From assembly GCF_004116955.1 (NCBI RefSeq), contig NZ_CP026362.1:474501-538500 (forward strand): a stretch of DNA of 64,000 nt. Reading direction: 5' to 3'. The stretch is from Bacillus vallismortis. Its GTDB lineage: Bacteria; Bacillota; Bacilli; Bacillales; Bacillaceae. The notes under the pieces are model-generated. The model was not told the DNA's origin. It was given only the letters and a program-made list of their open reading frames with translations, and searched no databases. Numbering within the stretch: the first letter of the stretch is position 1; the number at the start of each line of letters is the position of its first letter. This document shows positions 10,132 to 18,978 of the stretch, piece by piece. The position numbers and the translations under genes are program-made.

Positions 10132-10632
10132 ATGGAATTGCAAGACATTTTGGATTGGGCTTTCCGGCGGCATCTCAATCCATTAAGCTGGTATATTCGT
10201 CCCCTCTTTTTACTCGTATTGGTTTATGCTGCGTATCAGCGCAGCTGGAAAGGCATCATCATCATTTTTGTATTGATGATGAGCAGTATGGTCTGGTTTC
10301 CGGAACCTAAGAAGATCGATCTGCACATGCAAAAAGTGCTGGAATTCGAGCAAAAGCTGTTAGGCAGCCCGATCTCGGCTGTTTTAACAATTGCTTTCAT
10401 GATGGTTTTTCTCGGTTTGATTTTGGCTGCTTTCTGGAAGCGGTCGCTTGTATATGGTTTCATCCTATTGAATGTGATACTTGTTGGGAAGGTGGCTTTG
10501 TCCTTATTTTTCACAGGTGAGAATGGCTGGGCGCCGTTAGGCAATACGGTTTTTGGGCTGTTGATGATAAATGGGATCGGCTTGTTTATCAAGTGTAGAA
10601 ATCGAAAAAAACGCAGAGGAATAGACATCTAA
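10132..10632 (+). CDS. Unrecognised small integral membrane protein
   Basis: A 166-residue hydrophobic protein I cannot name. Four or five membrane segments are visible, including WYIRPLFLLVLVYAAY, IIIIFVLMMSSMVWF, LTIAFMMVFLGLILAAF, LVYGFILLNVILVGKVALSL and a C-terminal one near VFGLLMINGIGLFI, ending in a basic tail (KCRNRKKRRG). ATG 10132 is preferred because GAAGGAAG lies 8 bases upstream; a GTG at 10123 overlaps that site. It begins 53 bases after ytaP with no terminator between, so it may be cotranscribed with ytaP, and it is closed by its own terminator. I do not recall a gene here in strain 168. Confidence 0.75.
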   Translation: MELQDILDWAFRRHLNPLSWYIRPLFLLVLVYAAYQRSWKGIIIIFVLMMSSMVWFPEPKKIDLHMQKVLEFEQKLLGSPISAVLTIAFMMVFLGLILAAFWKRSLVYGFILLNVILVGKVALSLFFTGENGWAPLGNTVFGLLMINGIGLFIKCRNRKKRRGIDI

Positions 10633-10638
10633 GGCTAG

Positions 10639-10670
10639 GACCGTTTTCCTGTAAAACGGTTTTTTTTGCT
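10639..10670 (+). terminator. Terminator after the small membrane protein gene
   Basis: ACCGTTTT and AAAACGGT form a stem with loop CCTGT, followed by a run of eight T. It separates ytaP and its neighbour from the biotin operon. Confidence 0.85.
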
Positions 10671-10712
10671 CGTTTCAAGGACCAGCTCCAAACAAAATGA
10701 AGATTTCCTATA

Positions 10713-10783
10713 TTGACAGAATCATATGGGAATAATAATATTCTAATTGTTAACTTTTTTTATATTAGGTTAACAATTAGAAT
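10713..10783 (+). promoter_or_regulatory. Biotin operon promoter with BirA operator
   Basis: TTGACA (10713-10718) and TAATAT (10736-10741), 17 bases apart, make a near-consensus sigma-A promoter. A perfect 15-base inverted repeat follows: arms 10740-10754 and 10769-10783 (core TTGTTAAC...GTTAACAA) with a 14-base spacer, overlapping the end of the -10 box and the expected start site. This is the known operator pattern for the biotin repressor-ligase BirA, whose biotinyl-AMP-bound dimer represses the operon. Confidence 0.93.
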
Positions 10784-10830
10784 GGGATGTGAGAGACGTT
10801 CTTCAGTTTTCAGTGAAAGGGCGAGAAGAG

Positions 10831-11607
10831 ATGCAAGAAGAAATATTTTATAGTGTCAGAATGAGGGCTTCTATGAATGGATCTCATGAAGCCGGCGGAA
10901 AGCATATATCCGGCGGAGAGCGGCTTATTCCTTTCCATGAGATGAAGCGTACAGTCAATGCCTTATTAGAAAAAGGGTTATCACATTCAAGAGGAAAGCC
11001 CGATTTTATGCAAATTCAATTTGAAGAGGTTCATGAATCGATAAAAATCATTCAGCCATTGCCAGTGCAAACAAATGAAGTGAATTCCCCCCAAGAGGGA
11101 CAAAAGCTTGCCCGATTGTTATTGGAAAGAGAAGGTGTTTCACGAGAAGTGATTGATAAAGCATATGAACAAATCCCTGAATGGTCGGGTGTCAGTGGAG
11201 CGGTTTTGTTTGATATTCACTCAGGCGAGCGGATGGACCAAACAAAAGGAAAAGGGGTGCGGGTCTCAAGAATGGATTGGCCGGACGCTAATTTTCAAAA
11301 ATGGGCGCTTCGCTATCACGTGCCGGCACATTCAAGAATAAAAGAGGCCCTTGCACTTGCTTCTAAGGTTGGCGCGCATCCGGCAGCCGTCGCAGAATTA
11401 TGCTGGTCAGATGACCCCGATTACATAACAGGCTACGTTGCAGGCAAGAAAATGGGCTATCAGCGTATTACAGCAATGAAAGAATACGGGAATAAAGAGG
11501 GCTGCCGCATCTTTTTTATTGATGGCTCTGAAGATGTCAACACGTACATACATGAACTGGAGAAACAGCCTATTTTGATAGAGTGGGAGGAAGACCATGA
11601 TTCATGA
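10831..11607 (+). CDS. bioW: 6-carboxyhexanoate-CoA ligase (pimeloyl-CoA synthetase)
   Basis: First biotin gene; activates pimelate to pimeloyl-CoA with ATP and CoA. The 258-residue protein is the normal size for the family and begins [15 protein letters not shown]; the conserved [10 protein letters not shown] segment and the [12 protein letters not shown] region near the C-terminus are present. ATG 10831 is chosen because it gives the family N-terminus and has GAAGAG close upstream; the in-frame GTG at 10789 lies near the operator. It overlaps bioA by 11 bases. Compared with strain 168 as I remember it, about a tenth of residues differ. Confidence 0.95.
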   Translation: MQEEIFYSVRMRASMNGSHEAGGKHISGGERLIPFHEMKRTVNALLEKGLSHSRGKPDFMQIQFEEVHESIKIIQPLPVQTNEVNSPQEGQKLARLLLEREGVSREVIDKAYEQIPEWSGVSGAVLFDIHSGERMDQTKGKGVRVSRMDWPDANFQKWALRYHVPAHSRIKEALALASKVGAHPAAVAELCWSDDPDYITGYVAGKKMGYQRITAMKEYGNKEGCRIFFIDGSEDVNTYIHELEKQPILIEWEEDHDS

Positions 11608-12943
11608 TTTGATAGAAAGCAGTAAAAAACACCTCTGGCTGCCGTTCACCCAAATGAAAGATTACGATGAAAATCCCTTAATCATTGAAAGCGGCAATGG
11701 AATCAAAGTCAAAGACATAAACGGCAAGGAATACTATGACGGTTTTTCTTCTGTTTGGCTTAATGTCCATGGGCACCGCAAAAAGGAATTAGATGACGCC
11801 ATAAAAAAACAGCTCGGAAAAATCGCGCACTCCACGTTATTGGGCATGACCAACGTTCCTGCAACCCAGCTTGCCGAAACATTAGTCAACATCAGCCCAA
11901 AAAACCTCACGCGAGTGTTTTATTCAGACAGCGGTGCAGAAGCGATGGAAATCGCCCTGAAAATGGCGTTTCAATATTGGAAGAACATCGGAAGGCCTGA
12001 GAAACAAACATTTATCGCCATGAAAAATGGGTATCACGGTGATACGATTGGTGCCGTCAGTGTCGGTTCAATTGAACTGTTCCACCACGTATACGGGCCG
12101 TTAATGTTTGATAGTTACAAAGCGCCGATTCCTTACGTGTATCGCTCTGAAAGCGGCGATCCTGACGAGTGCCGTGATGAGTGCCTGCGAGAGCTTGAAC
12201 AGCTACTCGAGGAACATCATGAGGAAATTGCCGCACTTTCCATTGAATCAATGGTTCAAGGAGCGTCTGGTATGATTGTGATGCCTGAAGGATATTTGGC
12301 GGGCGTGCGCGAGCTTTGTACAACATACGATGTCTTAATGATTGTTGATGAAGTCGCAACAGGCTTTGGCCGTACTGGGAAAATGTTTGCGTGCGAGCAC
12401 GAGAATGTCCAGCCTGATCTGATGGCTGCCGGGAAAGGCATTACAGGAGGTTATTTGCCAATCGCCGTTACGTTTGCCACAGAAGACATCTATAAGGCAT
12501 TCTATGATGATTATGATAACCAAAAAACCTTTTTTCACGGTCATTCCTATACGGGGAATCAGCTCGGCTGTGCGGTTGCCCTTGAAAATCTGCGGTTATT
12601 TGAATCTGAAAACATTGTGGAACAAGTTGCGGAAAAAAGTGAAAAGCTTCATTCCCTTCTTCAACATCTTCACGCTCTTCCCCACGTCGGCGACATTCGG
12701 CAGCTGGGCTTTATGTGCGGCGCAGAGCTTGTTCAGTCAAAGGAGACCAAAAAGCCTTACCCTGCTGATCGGCGTGTTGGTTACAAAGTTTCGCTTAAAA
12801 TGCGGGAATTGGGCATGCTGACAAGGCCGCTGGGCGACGTGATTGCATTGCTGCCCCCTCTCGCCAGCACAGCAGAAGAGCTCGCGGAAATGGTTGCCAT
12901 TATGAAACAAGCGATCGAAGAGGTTACCAGTCTTGAAGATTGA
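11597..12943 (+). CDS. bioA: Adenosylmethionine/lysine-8-amino-7-oxononanoate aminotransferase
   Basis: PLP-dependent class III aminotransferase of 448 residues, making 7,8-diaminopelargonate (DAPA) from KAPA. Visible motifs are [13 protein letters not shown] (near 115), the PLP-Asp motif [11 protein letters not shown] (near 250) and the Schiff-base lysine in AAGKGITGG (near 281). In B. subtilis the amino donor is lysine rather than S-adenosylmethionine, and the same is likely here by orthology, though sequence alone does not prove it. Overlaps bioW and bioF by 11 bases each, giving coupled translation. Confidence 0.95.
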   Translation: MIHDLIESSKKHLWLPFTQMKDYDENPLIIESGNGIKVKDINGKEYYDGFSSVWLNVHGHRKKELDDAIKKQLGKIAHSTLLGMTNVPATQLAETLVNISPKNLTRVFYSDSGAEAMEIALKMAFQYWKNIGRPEKQTFIAMKNGYHGDTIGAVSVGSIELFHHVYGPLMFDSYKAPIPYVYRSESGDPDECRDECLRELEQLLEEHHEEIAALSIESMVQGASGMIVMPEGYLAGVRELCTTYDVLMIVDEVATGFGRTGKMFACEHENVQPDLMAAGKGITGGYLPIAVTFATEDIYKAFYDDYDNQKTFFHGHSYTGNQLGCAVALENLRLFESENIVEQVAEKSEKLHSLLQHLHALPHVGDIRQLGFMCGAELVQSKETKKPYPADRRVGYKVSLKMRELGMLTRPLGDVIALLPPLASTAEELAEMVAIMKQAIEEVTSLED

Positions 12944-14102
12944 CGCCTGGTTAAACGAGCGGTTAGACAGAGTAAAGGAAGCCGGCATATACCGCAACCT
13001 GCGGACAATGGATGGGGCTCCGATTCCGGAAAGGAACATTGAGGGAGAAAATCAAACGGTCTGGTCTTCAAACAATTATTTAGGACTGGCAAGCCATAGC
13101 CGCTTGATCTCTGCAGCCCAAGAAGCACTGCGGCAATTCGGGGCAGGAAGCAGCGGCTCCCGTTTAACGACAGGCAATTCGGTTTGGCACGAAAAGCTTG
13201 AAAAAAAGATCGCCGCCTTTAAACGGACGGAAGCGGCTTTACTGTTCTCGAGCGGTTATTTAGCCAATGTCGGTATCCTTTCATCATTGCCGGAGAAGGA
13301 AGATGTCATTTTAAGTGATGAACTCAATCATGCAAGTATCATCGATGGCTGCCGTCTGTCTAAGGCCGATACAATGGTTTATCCGCATATTGATATGGAC
13401 GATCTTGAAAATAAGCTGAGAGAAACACAGCGCTATCAGCGGCGTTTTATTGTGACAGACGGAGTCTTCAGCATGGATGGCGCGATTGCCCCTCTTGATC
13501 ATATCATCTCGCTTGCGAAACGCTATCATGCCTTCGTAATCGTTGATGATGCCCACGCTACAGGTGTTTTAGGTGATTCGGGGAGGGGAACGAGTGAATA
13601 CTTTGGCGTTTGTCCTGACATTGTGGTTGGCACCTTAAGCAAAGCTGTTGGCACAGAGGGAGGGTTTGCCGCAGGTTCAGCTGTCTCCATCGACTTCTTG
13701 CTGAACCATGCCAGAACATTTATTTTTCAAACCGCTATTCCGCCAGCCAGCTGTGCAGCCGCTTATGAGGCTTTTAACATCATTGAAGCCGGCAGAGAAA
13801 AACGGAAGCGTTTATTTTCTTATATCAACATGGTCAGAACGGGTTTGACGAACATGGGCTACCTGGTGAAAGGGGCGCATACGCCGATCATTCCTGTGAT
13901 CATCGGCGATCCCCGAAAAACGGTCACATTTGCTGAAAAGCTGGAGGACAAGGGGATTTATGCCCCTGCCATTCGGCCGCCGACCGTTGCGCCTGGTGAA
14001 AGCCGGATCCGATTAACCGTCACTGCTGACCACAGGATGAGTGATATTGATCATTTGCTGACATCATTTCATTCAATTGGAAAGGAGCTGCATATCATTT
14101 GA
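12933..14102 (+). CDS. bioF: 8-amino-7-oxononanoate synthase
   Basis: PLP enzyme of the alpha-oxoamine synthase family, 389 residues, condensing pimeloyl thioester with alanine to give KAPA. Motifs: [10 protein letters not shown] (near 48), [10 protein letters not shown] (near 207) and the PLP lysine in [12 protein letters not shown] (near 237). Start is TTG at 12933, inside the 3' end of bioA, with GAGGTTA about 7 bases upstream. It ends in a 4-base overlap with bioD. Confidence 0.95.
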   Translation: MKIDAWLNERLDRVKEAGIYRNLRTMDGAPIPERNIEGENQTVWSSNNYLGLASHSRLISAAQEALRQFGAGSSGSRLTTGNSVWHEKLEKKIAAFKRTEAALLFSSGYLANVGILSSLPEKEDVILSDELNHASIIDGCRLSKADTMVYPHIDMDDLENKLRETQRYQRRFIVTDGVFSMDGAIAPLDHIISLAKRYHAFVIVDDAHATGVLGDSGRGTSEYFGVCPDIVVGTLSKAVGTEGGFAAGSAVSIDFLLNHARTFIFQTAIPPASCAAAYEAFNIIEAGREKRKRLFSYINMVRTGLTNMGYLVKGAHTPIIPVIIGDPRKTVTFAEKLEDKGIYAPAIRPPTVAPGESRIRLTVTADHRMSDIDHLLTSFHSIGKELHII

Positions 14103-14794
14103 GAGGTTTTTTTGTGACAGGAACAGATACAGAAGTGGGGAAAACCGTTATATCCAGCGGTCTCGCCGCTTTAATGCGAGAACATAACAGAGATGTCGGG
14201 GTGTTTAAACCATTTTTAAGCGGTATTTCTCGGCATCATCCGGAAAGTGACACTAGTATCCTGAAAGAAACGTCACAGACGAGTCTTTCTCATGAAGATA
14301 TTACGCCTTTTGCCTTCAAAGCGCCGCTTGCGCCATATGTCGCAGGGAAGCTGGAGGGAAAGGCTGTCATTATGGAAGAGGTCTTAAGCCATTGGGAGCG
14401 GATAAGAGAAACACATGAATGCTTCATCGCAGAAGGTGCGGGCGGTATTTCTGTGCCACTGGGAGAGGGTTTTTTAGTCAGCCATGTCATAAAAGCGCTG
14501 CAGCTTCCCATGATCATTGTGGCACGTCCTCATCTCGGAACCATTAACCATACTTTTTTAACGGTCCAATATGCAAAAAGCATGGGGCTCCCAATCGCCG
14601 GCATTGTCATCAATGGAATCAGTGATTCTCTTCATGATGATGAAAAAACCAATCCTGAGATGATTGAGCGCTTATGTGGTGTGCCGATTTTAGGGATTAC
14701 GCCAAAGCTTGTCAACGTGACGAAAGAAACGGTTCTACAGATGGTAAAAGACCATATCAATCTATCATTATTGATGAATCAAGTGGGGGTATGA
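14099..14794 (+). CDS. bioD: Dethiobiotin synthetase
   Basis: ATP-dependent ring closure of DAPA with CO2 to dethiobiotin. 231 residues with the P-loop GTDTEVGKT at residues 8-16 and the AEGAGGISVPL motif near residue 114. TTG start overlapping the bioF stop by 4 bases, with no separate promoter. Its stop is 2 bases before the bioB start, so translation is probably coupled. Confidence 0.94.
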   Translation: MRGFFVTGTDTEVGKTVISSGLAALMREHNRDVGVFKPFLSGISRHHPESDTSILKETSQTSLSHEDITPFAFKAPLAPYVAGKLEGKAVIMEEVLSHWERIRETHECFIAEGAGGISVPLGEGFLVSHVIKALQLPMIIVARPHLGTINHTFLTVQYAKSMGLPIAGIVINGISDSLHDDEKTNPEMIERLCGVPILGITPKLVNVTKETVLQMVKDHINLSLLMNQVGV

Positions 14795-14796
14795 GA

Positions 14797-15804
14797 ATGA
14801 ATCAATGGATGGAACTCGCAAACCGGGTGCTTGCTGGAGCGGAAGTGACCGACGAAGAGGCGCTTTCGATATTAAACTGTCCAGATGAAGACATCTTGCT
14901 TTTGATGCACGGGGCTTTTCAAATCAGAAAACACTTTTATGGAAAAAAAGTAAAGCTCAATATGATTATGAATGCGAAATCAGGACTCTGTCCGGAAAAT
15001 TGCGGCTATTGTTCACAGTCTTCAATTTCAAAAGCCCCGATTCAGTCTTACCGGATGGTGAATAAGGAAACGCTTCTAGAAGGCGCAAAACGGGCGCACG
15101 ATCTGAATATCGGCACATATTGCATCGTGGCAAGCGGCAGAGGGCCATCCAACAGAGAGGTGGATCAGGTCGTAGACGCGGTGCAGGAAATTAAAGAGAC
15201 ATATGGACTGAAGGTTTGTGCGTGTCTCGGGCTGTTAAAGCCAGAGCAGGCGAAACGCCTGAAAGAAGCTGGAGTAGACCGCTATAATCATAATTTGAAT
15301 ACGTCACAGAGAAACCATTCAAACATCACGACTTCGCATACATACGATGACAGGGTCAATACGGTTGAAATGGCGAAAGAATCAGGGCTGTCTCCGTGTT
15401 CAGGCGCTATTATCGGAATGAAAGAGACGAAACAGGACGTCATCGATATCGCAAAAAGCTTGAAGGCCCTTGACGCTGATTCCATTCCAGTGAATTTTTT
15501 GCATGCGATTGATGGCACACCGTTAGAAGGCGTCAACGAATTAAACCCGCTGTATTGTTTAAAAGTGCTGGCGCTGTTCCGTTTTATCAACCCGTCTAAA
15601 GAAATCCGCATTTCCGGAGGTAGAGAGGTCAATCTCCGCTCATTGCAGCCATTAGGGCTTTACGCCGCTAACTCCATTTTTGTCGGAGATTACTTAACAA
15701 CTGCCGGCCAAGAGGAGACGGAGGATCATAAAATGCTGAGTGATCTAGGCTTTGAAGTGGAGTCTGTCGAAGAAATGAAGGCCAGTTTAACCGCGAAAAG
15801 CTGA
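14797..15804 (+). CDS. bioB: Biotin synthase, radical SAM enzyme
   Basis: Inserts sulfur into dethiobiotin to form biotin. 335 residues with the radical SAM cluster motif C-x3-C-x2-C (Cys 65, 69, 72; CPENCGYC), which binds the 4Fe-4S cluster, and the downstream NHNLNTS and ISGGREVN segments that mark BioB. ATG 14797 is preferred over the in-frame ATG 14791, because the AGTGGGGG site is better spaced and the family N-terminus starts MNQWMELA. It is followed by an intercistronic terminator before bioI. Confidence 0.96.
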   Translation: MNQWMELANRVLAGAEVTDEEALSILNCPDEDILLLMHGAFQIRKHFYGKKVKLNMIMNAKSGLCPENCGYCSQSSISKAPIQSYRMVNKETLLEGAKRAHDLNIGTYCIVASGRGPSNREVDQVVDAVQEIKETYGLKVCACLGLLKPEQAKRLKEAGVDRYNHNLNTSQRNHSNITTSHTYDDRVNTVEMAKESGLSPCSGAIIGMKETKQDVIDIAKSLKALDADSIPVNFLHAIDGTPLEGVNELNPLYCLKVLALFRFINPSKEIRISGGREVNLRSLQPLGLYAANSIFVGDYLTTAGQEETEDHKMLSDLGFEVESVEEMKASLTAKS

Positions 15805-15816
15805 AAGAATCAATAC

Positions 15817-15850
15817 AAGCAATCGGTGTGATGTCGATTGCTTTTTATTT
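15817..15850 (+). terminator. Intercistronic terminator between bioB and bioI
   Basis: AGCAATCG and CGATTGCT form a stem with loop GTGTGATGT, followed by TTTTATTTT. In B. subtilis a partial terminator at this point is reported to yield a shorter bioWAFDB transcript and a longer one that includes bioI; the hairpin here fits that. Confidence 0.75.
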
Positions 15851-15873
15851 TGAAAGAGAGAGGAAAGGTACAC

Positions 15874-17049
15874 ATGACAATTACATCTTCTGCGTTTTTG
15901 AAAAACCCATATCCTTTTTACGAAACATTGCGCGCTGTCCATCCTATATATAAAGGGAGTTTCTTGAAATATCCGGGCTGGTATGTCACAGGATATGAAG
16001 AAACGGCAGCCATCCTGAAAGATGCCAGATTCAAAGTCCGGCCCCCGCTCCCTGAGATGTCAGTCAAATATCAGGATCTTCAATGTGTGCAAAGGCAGAT
16101 GATGCTGTTTCAGAATCAGCCTGATCATAGGCGATTGCGGACGCTGGCCAGCGGAGCGTTTACCCCGAGAATGACAGAGAGTTATCGCCCGTATATCGAT
16201 GAAACGGTCCATCATTTGCTAGATCAAGTGCAAGGTGAAAAAAAGATGGAGGTCATTTCAGACCTTGCTTTTCCTTTGGCGAGCTACGTCATCGCCAACA
16301 TGATAGGTGTGCCGGCGGAAGATAGGGAGCAATTAAAAGAATGGGCTTCAAGTCTCGTCCAAACGATTGATTTTACCCGGTCAAGGAAGGCGTTAACAGA
16401 GGGCAATCATACCGCTGTGCAGGCTACGGCATATTTTAGAGCGTTGATTCAAAAGCGAAAACGGCATCCTAAACAGGATATGATCAGCATGTTTTTGAAG
16501 GGGACAGAAAATCATAAGCTGACGGAAGAGGAAGCGGCATCTGCGTGCATATTGCTGGCGATCGCCGGACATGAGACAACGGTGAATCTCATTAGCAATT
16601 CAGTTCTTTGTCTGCTGCAGCATCCAAAACAGCTTATGATGCTGAAAGAAAATCCTGATCTGATCGGTAACGCAATTGAGGAATGTTTACGCTATGAGAG
16701 CCCCACGCAAATGTCAGCCAGAGTTGCCTCAGAAGATATTGACATCAGCGGGGTGACGATCCGTCAAGGAGAACAAGTTTATCTTCTGTTAGGGGCTGCC
16801 AATCGAGACCCAAACATATTTACGAACGCCGATGTTTTCGATATAACGAGAAGCCCTAATCGGCATCTTTCATTCGGTCAGGGACATCATGTTTGCATAG
16901 GGTCCTCGTTGGCACGATTAGAGGCCCAAATTGCGATGACTATCCTCCTGCAGCGGATGTCCGGCCTCAAGCTTGCTGGTTCGGAATTTCAATACCGGCC
17001 GCTTTTTGGCTTTCGGGCGCTTGAGGAGCTGCCGGTGACTTTTGACTAA
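15874..17049 (+). CDS. bioI: Cytochrome P450 BioI (CYP107H), pimelate-forming
   Basis: Cleaves long-chain acyl-ACP to pimeloyl-ACP, supplying the biotin precursor. 391 residues with the I-helix motif AGHETT (near 237), the K-helix ExxR as ECLR, and the heme-binding loop FGQGHHVCIG with the thiolate Cys near residue 339. Start ATG 15874 follows GAGAGGAAAGG; an in-frame start 36 bases upstream falls in the terminator tail. The N-terminus seems four residues shorter than the 395-residue protein I remember from strain 168. Redox partners (ferredoxin or flavodoxin) lie elsewhere. Confidence 0.95.
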   Translation: MTITSSAFLKNPYPFYETLRAVHPIYKGSFLKYPGWYVTGYEETAAILKDARFKVRPPLPEMSVKYQDLQCVQRQMMLFQNQPDHRRLRTLASGAFTPRMTESYRPYIDETVHHLLDQVQGEKKMEVISDLAFPLASYVIANMIGVPAEDREQLKEWASSLVQTIDFTRSRKALTEGNHTAVQATAYFRALIQKRKRHPKQDMISMFLKGTENHKLTEEEAASACILLAIAGHETTVNLISNSVLCLLQHPKQLMMLKENPDLIGNAIEECLRYESPTQMSARVASEDIDISGVTIRQGEQVYLLLGAANRDPNIFTNADVFDITRSPNRHLSFGQGHHVCIGSSLARLEAQIAMTILLQRMSGLKLAGSEFQYRPLFGFRALEELPVTFD

Positions 17050-17125
17050 ACCAGAAATGTGAGTGCCAAAAAAAGTGTCAGCTCCGCCGAAAATGGGCAA
17101 TCTATAAAAAAGGGGAGTGAACACT

Positions 17126-17887
17126 GTGAAAAAAGTGCTGATCGCCGGCGGAAATGGTGTAATTGGGAGACTGCTGGTCGAAGGGCTGAGAGCAGATTAT
17201 GAAGTGACAGTGCTTGATAAAGATCATTTTGATGGCACAGCCTCTTCCATTCAGGCTGACGCGGCAAATTATGGGGAGCTGTTGAAGAAGATTCCGAAAG
17301 ATACAGATGTGATCTTGAATTTATTGGCTGTCAATATCAAATACGATATCATGGACATCAATGAATTTGAGAAAATGACGGATGTTTTCTATCGGGCAAG
17401 CTATTACTTGTGCCGCGCAGCTGCGGAGCTCGGCATTCCAAAGCTCGTGTTCGCCAGCAGCAATCATGTTACAGATGTGTATGAGAAAGACGGGCGTTCG
17501 CTCTTAGGACGTGAGATTACAACAAGCGATTATCCGCTGTCAAAAAACTTGTACGGTGTATTAAAGCTGACCTCGGAACAGATCGGCCATTTATTTTATT
17601 TGGAAAATAAACTTTCAGTAATCAACCTTCGAATCGGAACAGTCGTCACAAATGAAATGGATACGCTGCATGAAAAAGAACGGACGAAAAAGACACTGCT
17701 TTCTCATTCTGACCTGCTGTCGATTTTCAAAGCCGCTATTGAAACCAATATCCGGTACGGCACGTATTACGCCGTTTCTGACAACCCGGGCCGGCCATGG
17801 TCGATTGAATCCGCTGTCAACGAACTCGGTTTTTCGCCTCAAACCAATACAGCCGAACTTCTGGAAGAGGAAGAGAACGGAGCATAA
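17126..17887 (+). CDS. ytbQ: NAD-dependent epimerase/dehydratase-like protein
   Basis: A 253-residue short-chain Rossmann protein with GGNGVIG near the N-terminus (residues 8-14) for dinucleotide binding and a YGVLK (YxxxK) catalytic pair near residue 145, so it is an extended SDR. GTG 17126 is chosen because AGGGGAG (17111-17117) is 8 bases upstream; the GTG at 17117 overlaps that site. It follows bioI by 76 bases without a terminator and is treated as the distal gene of the biotin operon, but its role in biotin synthesis is not established. Confidence 0.87.
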   Translation: MKKVLIAGGNGVIGRLLVEGLRADYEVTVLDKDHFDGTASSIQADAANYGELLKKIPKDTDVILNLLAVNIKYDIMDINEFEKMTDVFYRASYYLCRAAAELGIPKLVFASSNHVTDVYEKDGRSLLGREITTSDYPLSKNLYGVLKLTSEQIGHLFYLENKLSVINLRIGTVVTNEMDTLHEKERTKKTLLSHSDLLSIFKAAIETNIRYGTYYAVSDNPGRPWSIESAVNELGFSPQTNTAELLEEEENGA

Positions 17888-17917
17888 TCATTTTCTAAGA
17901 TGATGCTCTTTTTCTTT
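17880..17917 (+). terminator. Terminator of the biotin operon
   Basis: GAGCATAATCAT and ATGATGCTC pair across the ytbQ stop codon and lead into TTTTTCTTTT. Confidence 0.75.
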
Positions 17918-17937
17918 TATCATCGGCTTTCATTTAC

Positions 17938-17964
17938 GAGAGTCCCCGCCAGGCCGGGGACTCT
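17938..17964. repeat. Strong GC hairpin upstream of ytcP
   Basis: GAGAGTCCCCG and CGGGGACTCT flank a short CCAGGC loop. No T-run follows, so it is not a classical terminator, although it could act as a second stop after the biotin operon or as a mRNA end. Confidence 0.55.
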
Positions 17965-18051
17965 GTTCAAATGATTATAGACGCGGCCATCACAGATTTG
18001 CTACATTTTAGACACGATATCGTCACATGCTGCAGCTCGTTTAACAAAGAA

Positions 18052-18065
18052 TGATAACGCTTACA
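18052..18065 (+). promoter_or_regulatory. cre-like CcpA site upstream of ytcP
   Basis: TGATAACGCTTACA matches the cre consensus TGWAANCGNTNWCA at every defined position except the fourth. It lies 9 bases before the ytcP start, placed to block transcription or early elongation. Catabolite repression of a pectin-polymer uptake system would be expected. Consensus match only. Confidence 0.5.
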
Positions 18066-18073
18066 AAAGAGAG

Positions 18074-18955
18074 GTGGGAGCTATCGCACATTCACTAAAA
18101 AATCGCTTGTTTGACATGTTGATTTACGGGTTTTTGCTGATGTTCGCTTTAATATGCGTACTTCCGTTTATTCATGTGATCGCGGCATCCTTCGCCACAG
18201 TAGAGGAAGTCGTGTCGAAAACATTCATTTTAATACCGTCTACTTTTTCGCTGGATGCTTATCGTTACATTTTTTCAACAGACATTATTTATAAGAGTTT
18301 GTTTGTTTCTGTGTTTGTGACAGTGATAGGCACTGCGGTCAGCATGTTTCTTTCTTCCTTGATGGCTTACGGGTTATCCCGCCGTGAGTTAATCGGCCGG
18401 CAGCCGCTCATGTTTCTCGTCGTATTTACGATGCTCTTCAGCGGCGGCATGATTCCGACTTTCCTTGTCGTCAAATCGCTTGGATTGCTCGATTCATACT
18501 GGGCGCTCATTTTGCCGACAGCCATTAATGCCTTTAACCTGATCATTCTCAAAAACTTCTTTCAAAATATCCCGTCAAGCTTGGAAGAGTCTGCGAAAAT
18601 CGACGGGTGCAATGACCTGGGCATTTTCTTTAAAATTGTGCTCCCGCTGTCTCTTCCTGCGATCGCAACGATTTCACTATTTTATGCGGTCACGTATTGG
18701 AACACGTATATGACGGCGATTTTGTACCTCAATGACTCGGCAAAATGGCCGATTCAGGTGCTTTTGCGCCAAATCGTGATTGTATCAAGCGGGATGCAGG
18801 GGGATATGTCCGAAATGGGATCTGGCAGCCCGCCGCCTGAGCAAACCATCAAAATGGCGGTCATAGTGGTGGCAACCATCCCGGTTCTGCTTGTCTATCC
18901 ATTTATACAAAAGCATTTTGCAAAAGGAGCTTTGCTGGGATCTGTCAAAGGATAA
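18074..18955 (+). CDS. ytcP: ABC transporter permease (rhamnogalacturonan oligosaccharides)
   Basis: Membrane subunit of a CUT1-type importer, up to 293 residues, with six predicted helices and the EAA loop EESAKIDGCNDLGIFF near residue 185. The start is uncertain: GTG 18074 lies within the purine-rich GAGGTGGGAG that would be the ribosome binding site for a slightly downstream TTG (18107) or ATG (18116). It is 23 bases before ytcQ, the binding lipoprotein, while the second permease gene (yteP) lies beyond the regulator ytdP. Substrate inferred from yteR and the known B. subtilis cluster. Confidence 0.88.
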   Translation: MGAIAHSLKNRLFDMLIYGFLLMFALICVLPFIHVIAASFATVEEVVSKTFILIPSTFSLDAYRYIFSTDIIYKSLFVSVFVTVIGTAVSMFLSSLMAYGLSRRELIGRQPLMFLVVFTMLFSGGMIPTFLVVKSLGLLDSYWALILPTAINAFNLIILKNFFQNIPSSLEESAKIDGCNDLGIFFKIVLPLSLPAIATISLFYAVTYWNTYMTAILYLNDSAKWPIQVLLRQIVIVSSGMQGDMSEMGSGSPPPEQTIKMAVIVVATIPVLLVYPFIQKHFAKGALLGSVKG

Positions 18956-18978
18956 AGAATATGAAACGGAGGGGTACG

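Noticed and set aside
14674-14796. Upstream extension of bioB overlapping bioD
   Set aside because: The extended N-terminus is unlike BioB proteins, and a good site and ATG exist at 14797.
17938-17964. GC-rich hairpin as a riboswitch of ytcP
   Set aside because: It is a simple symmetrical stem without conserved internal loops or an alternative terminator.
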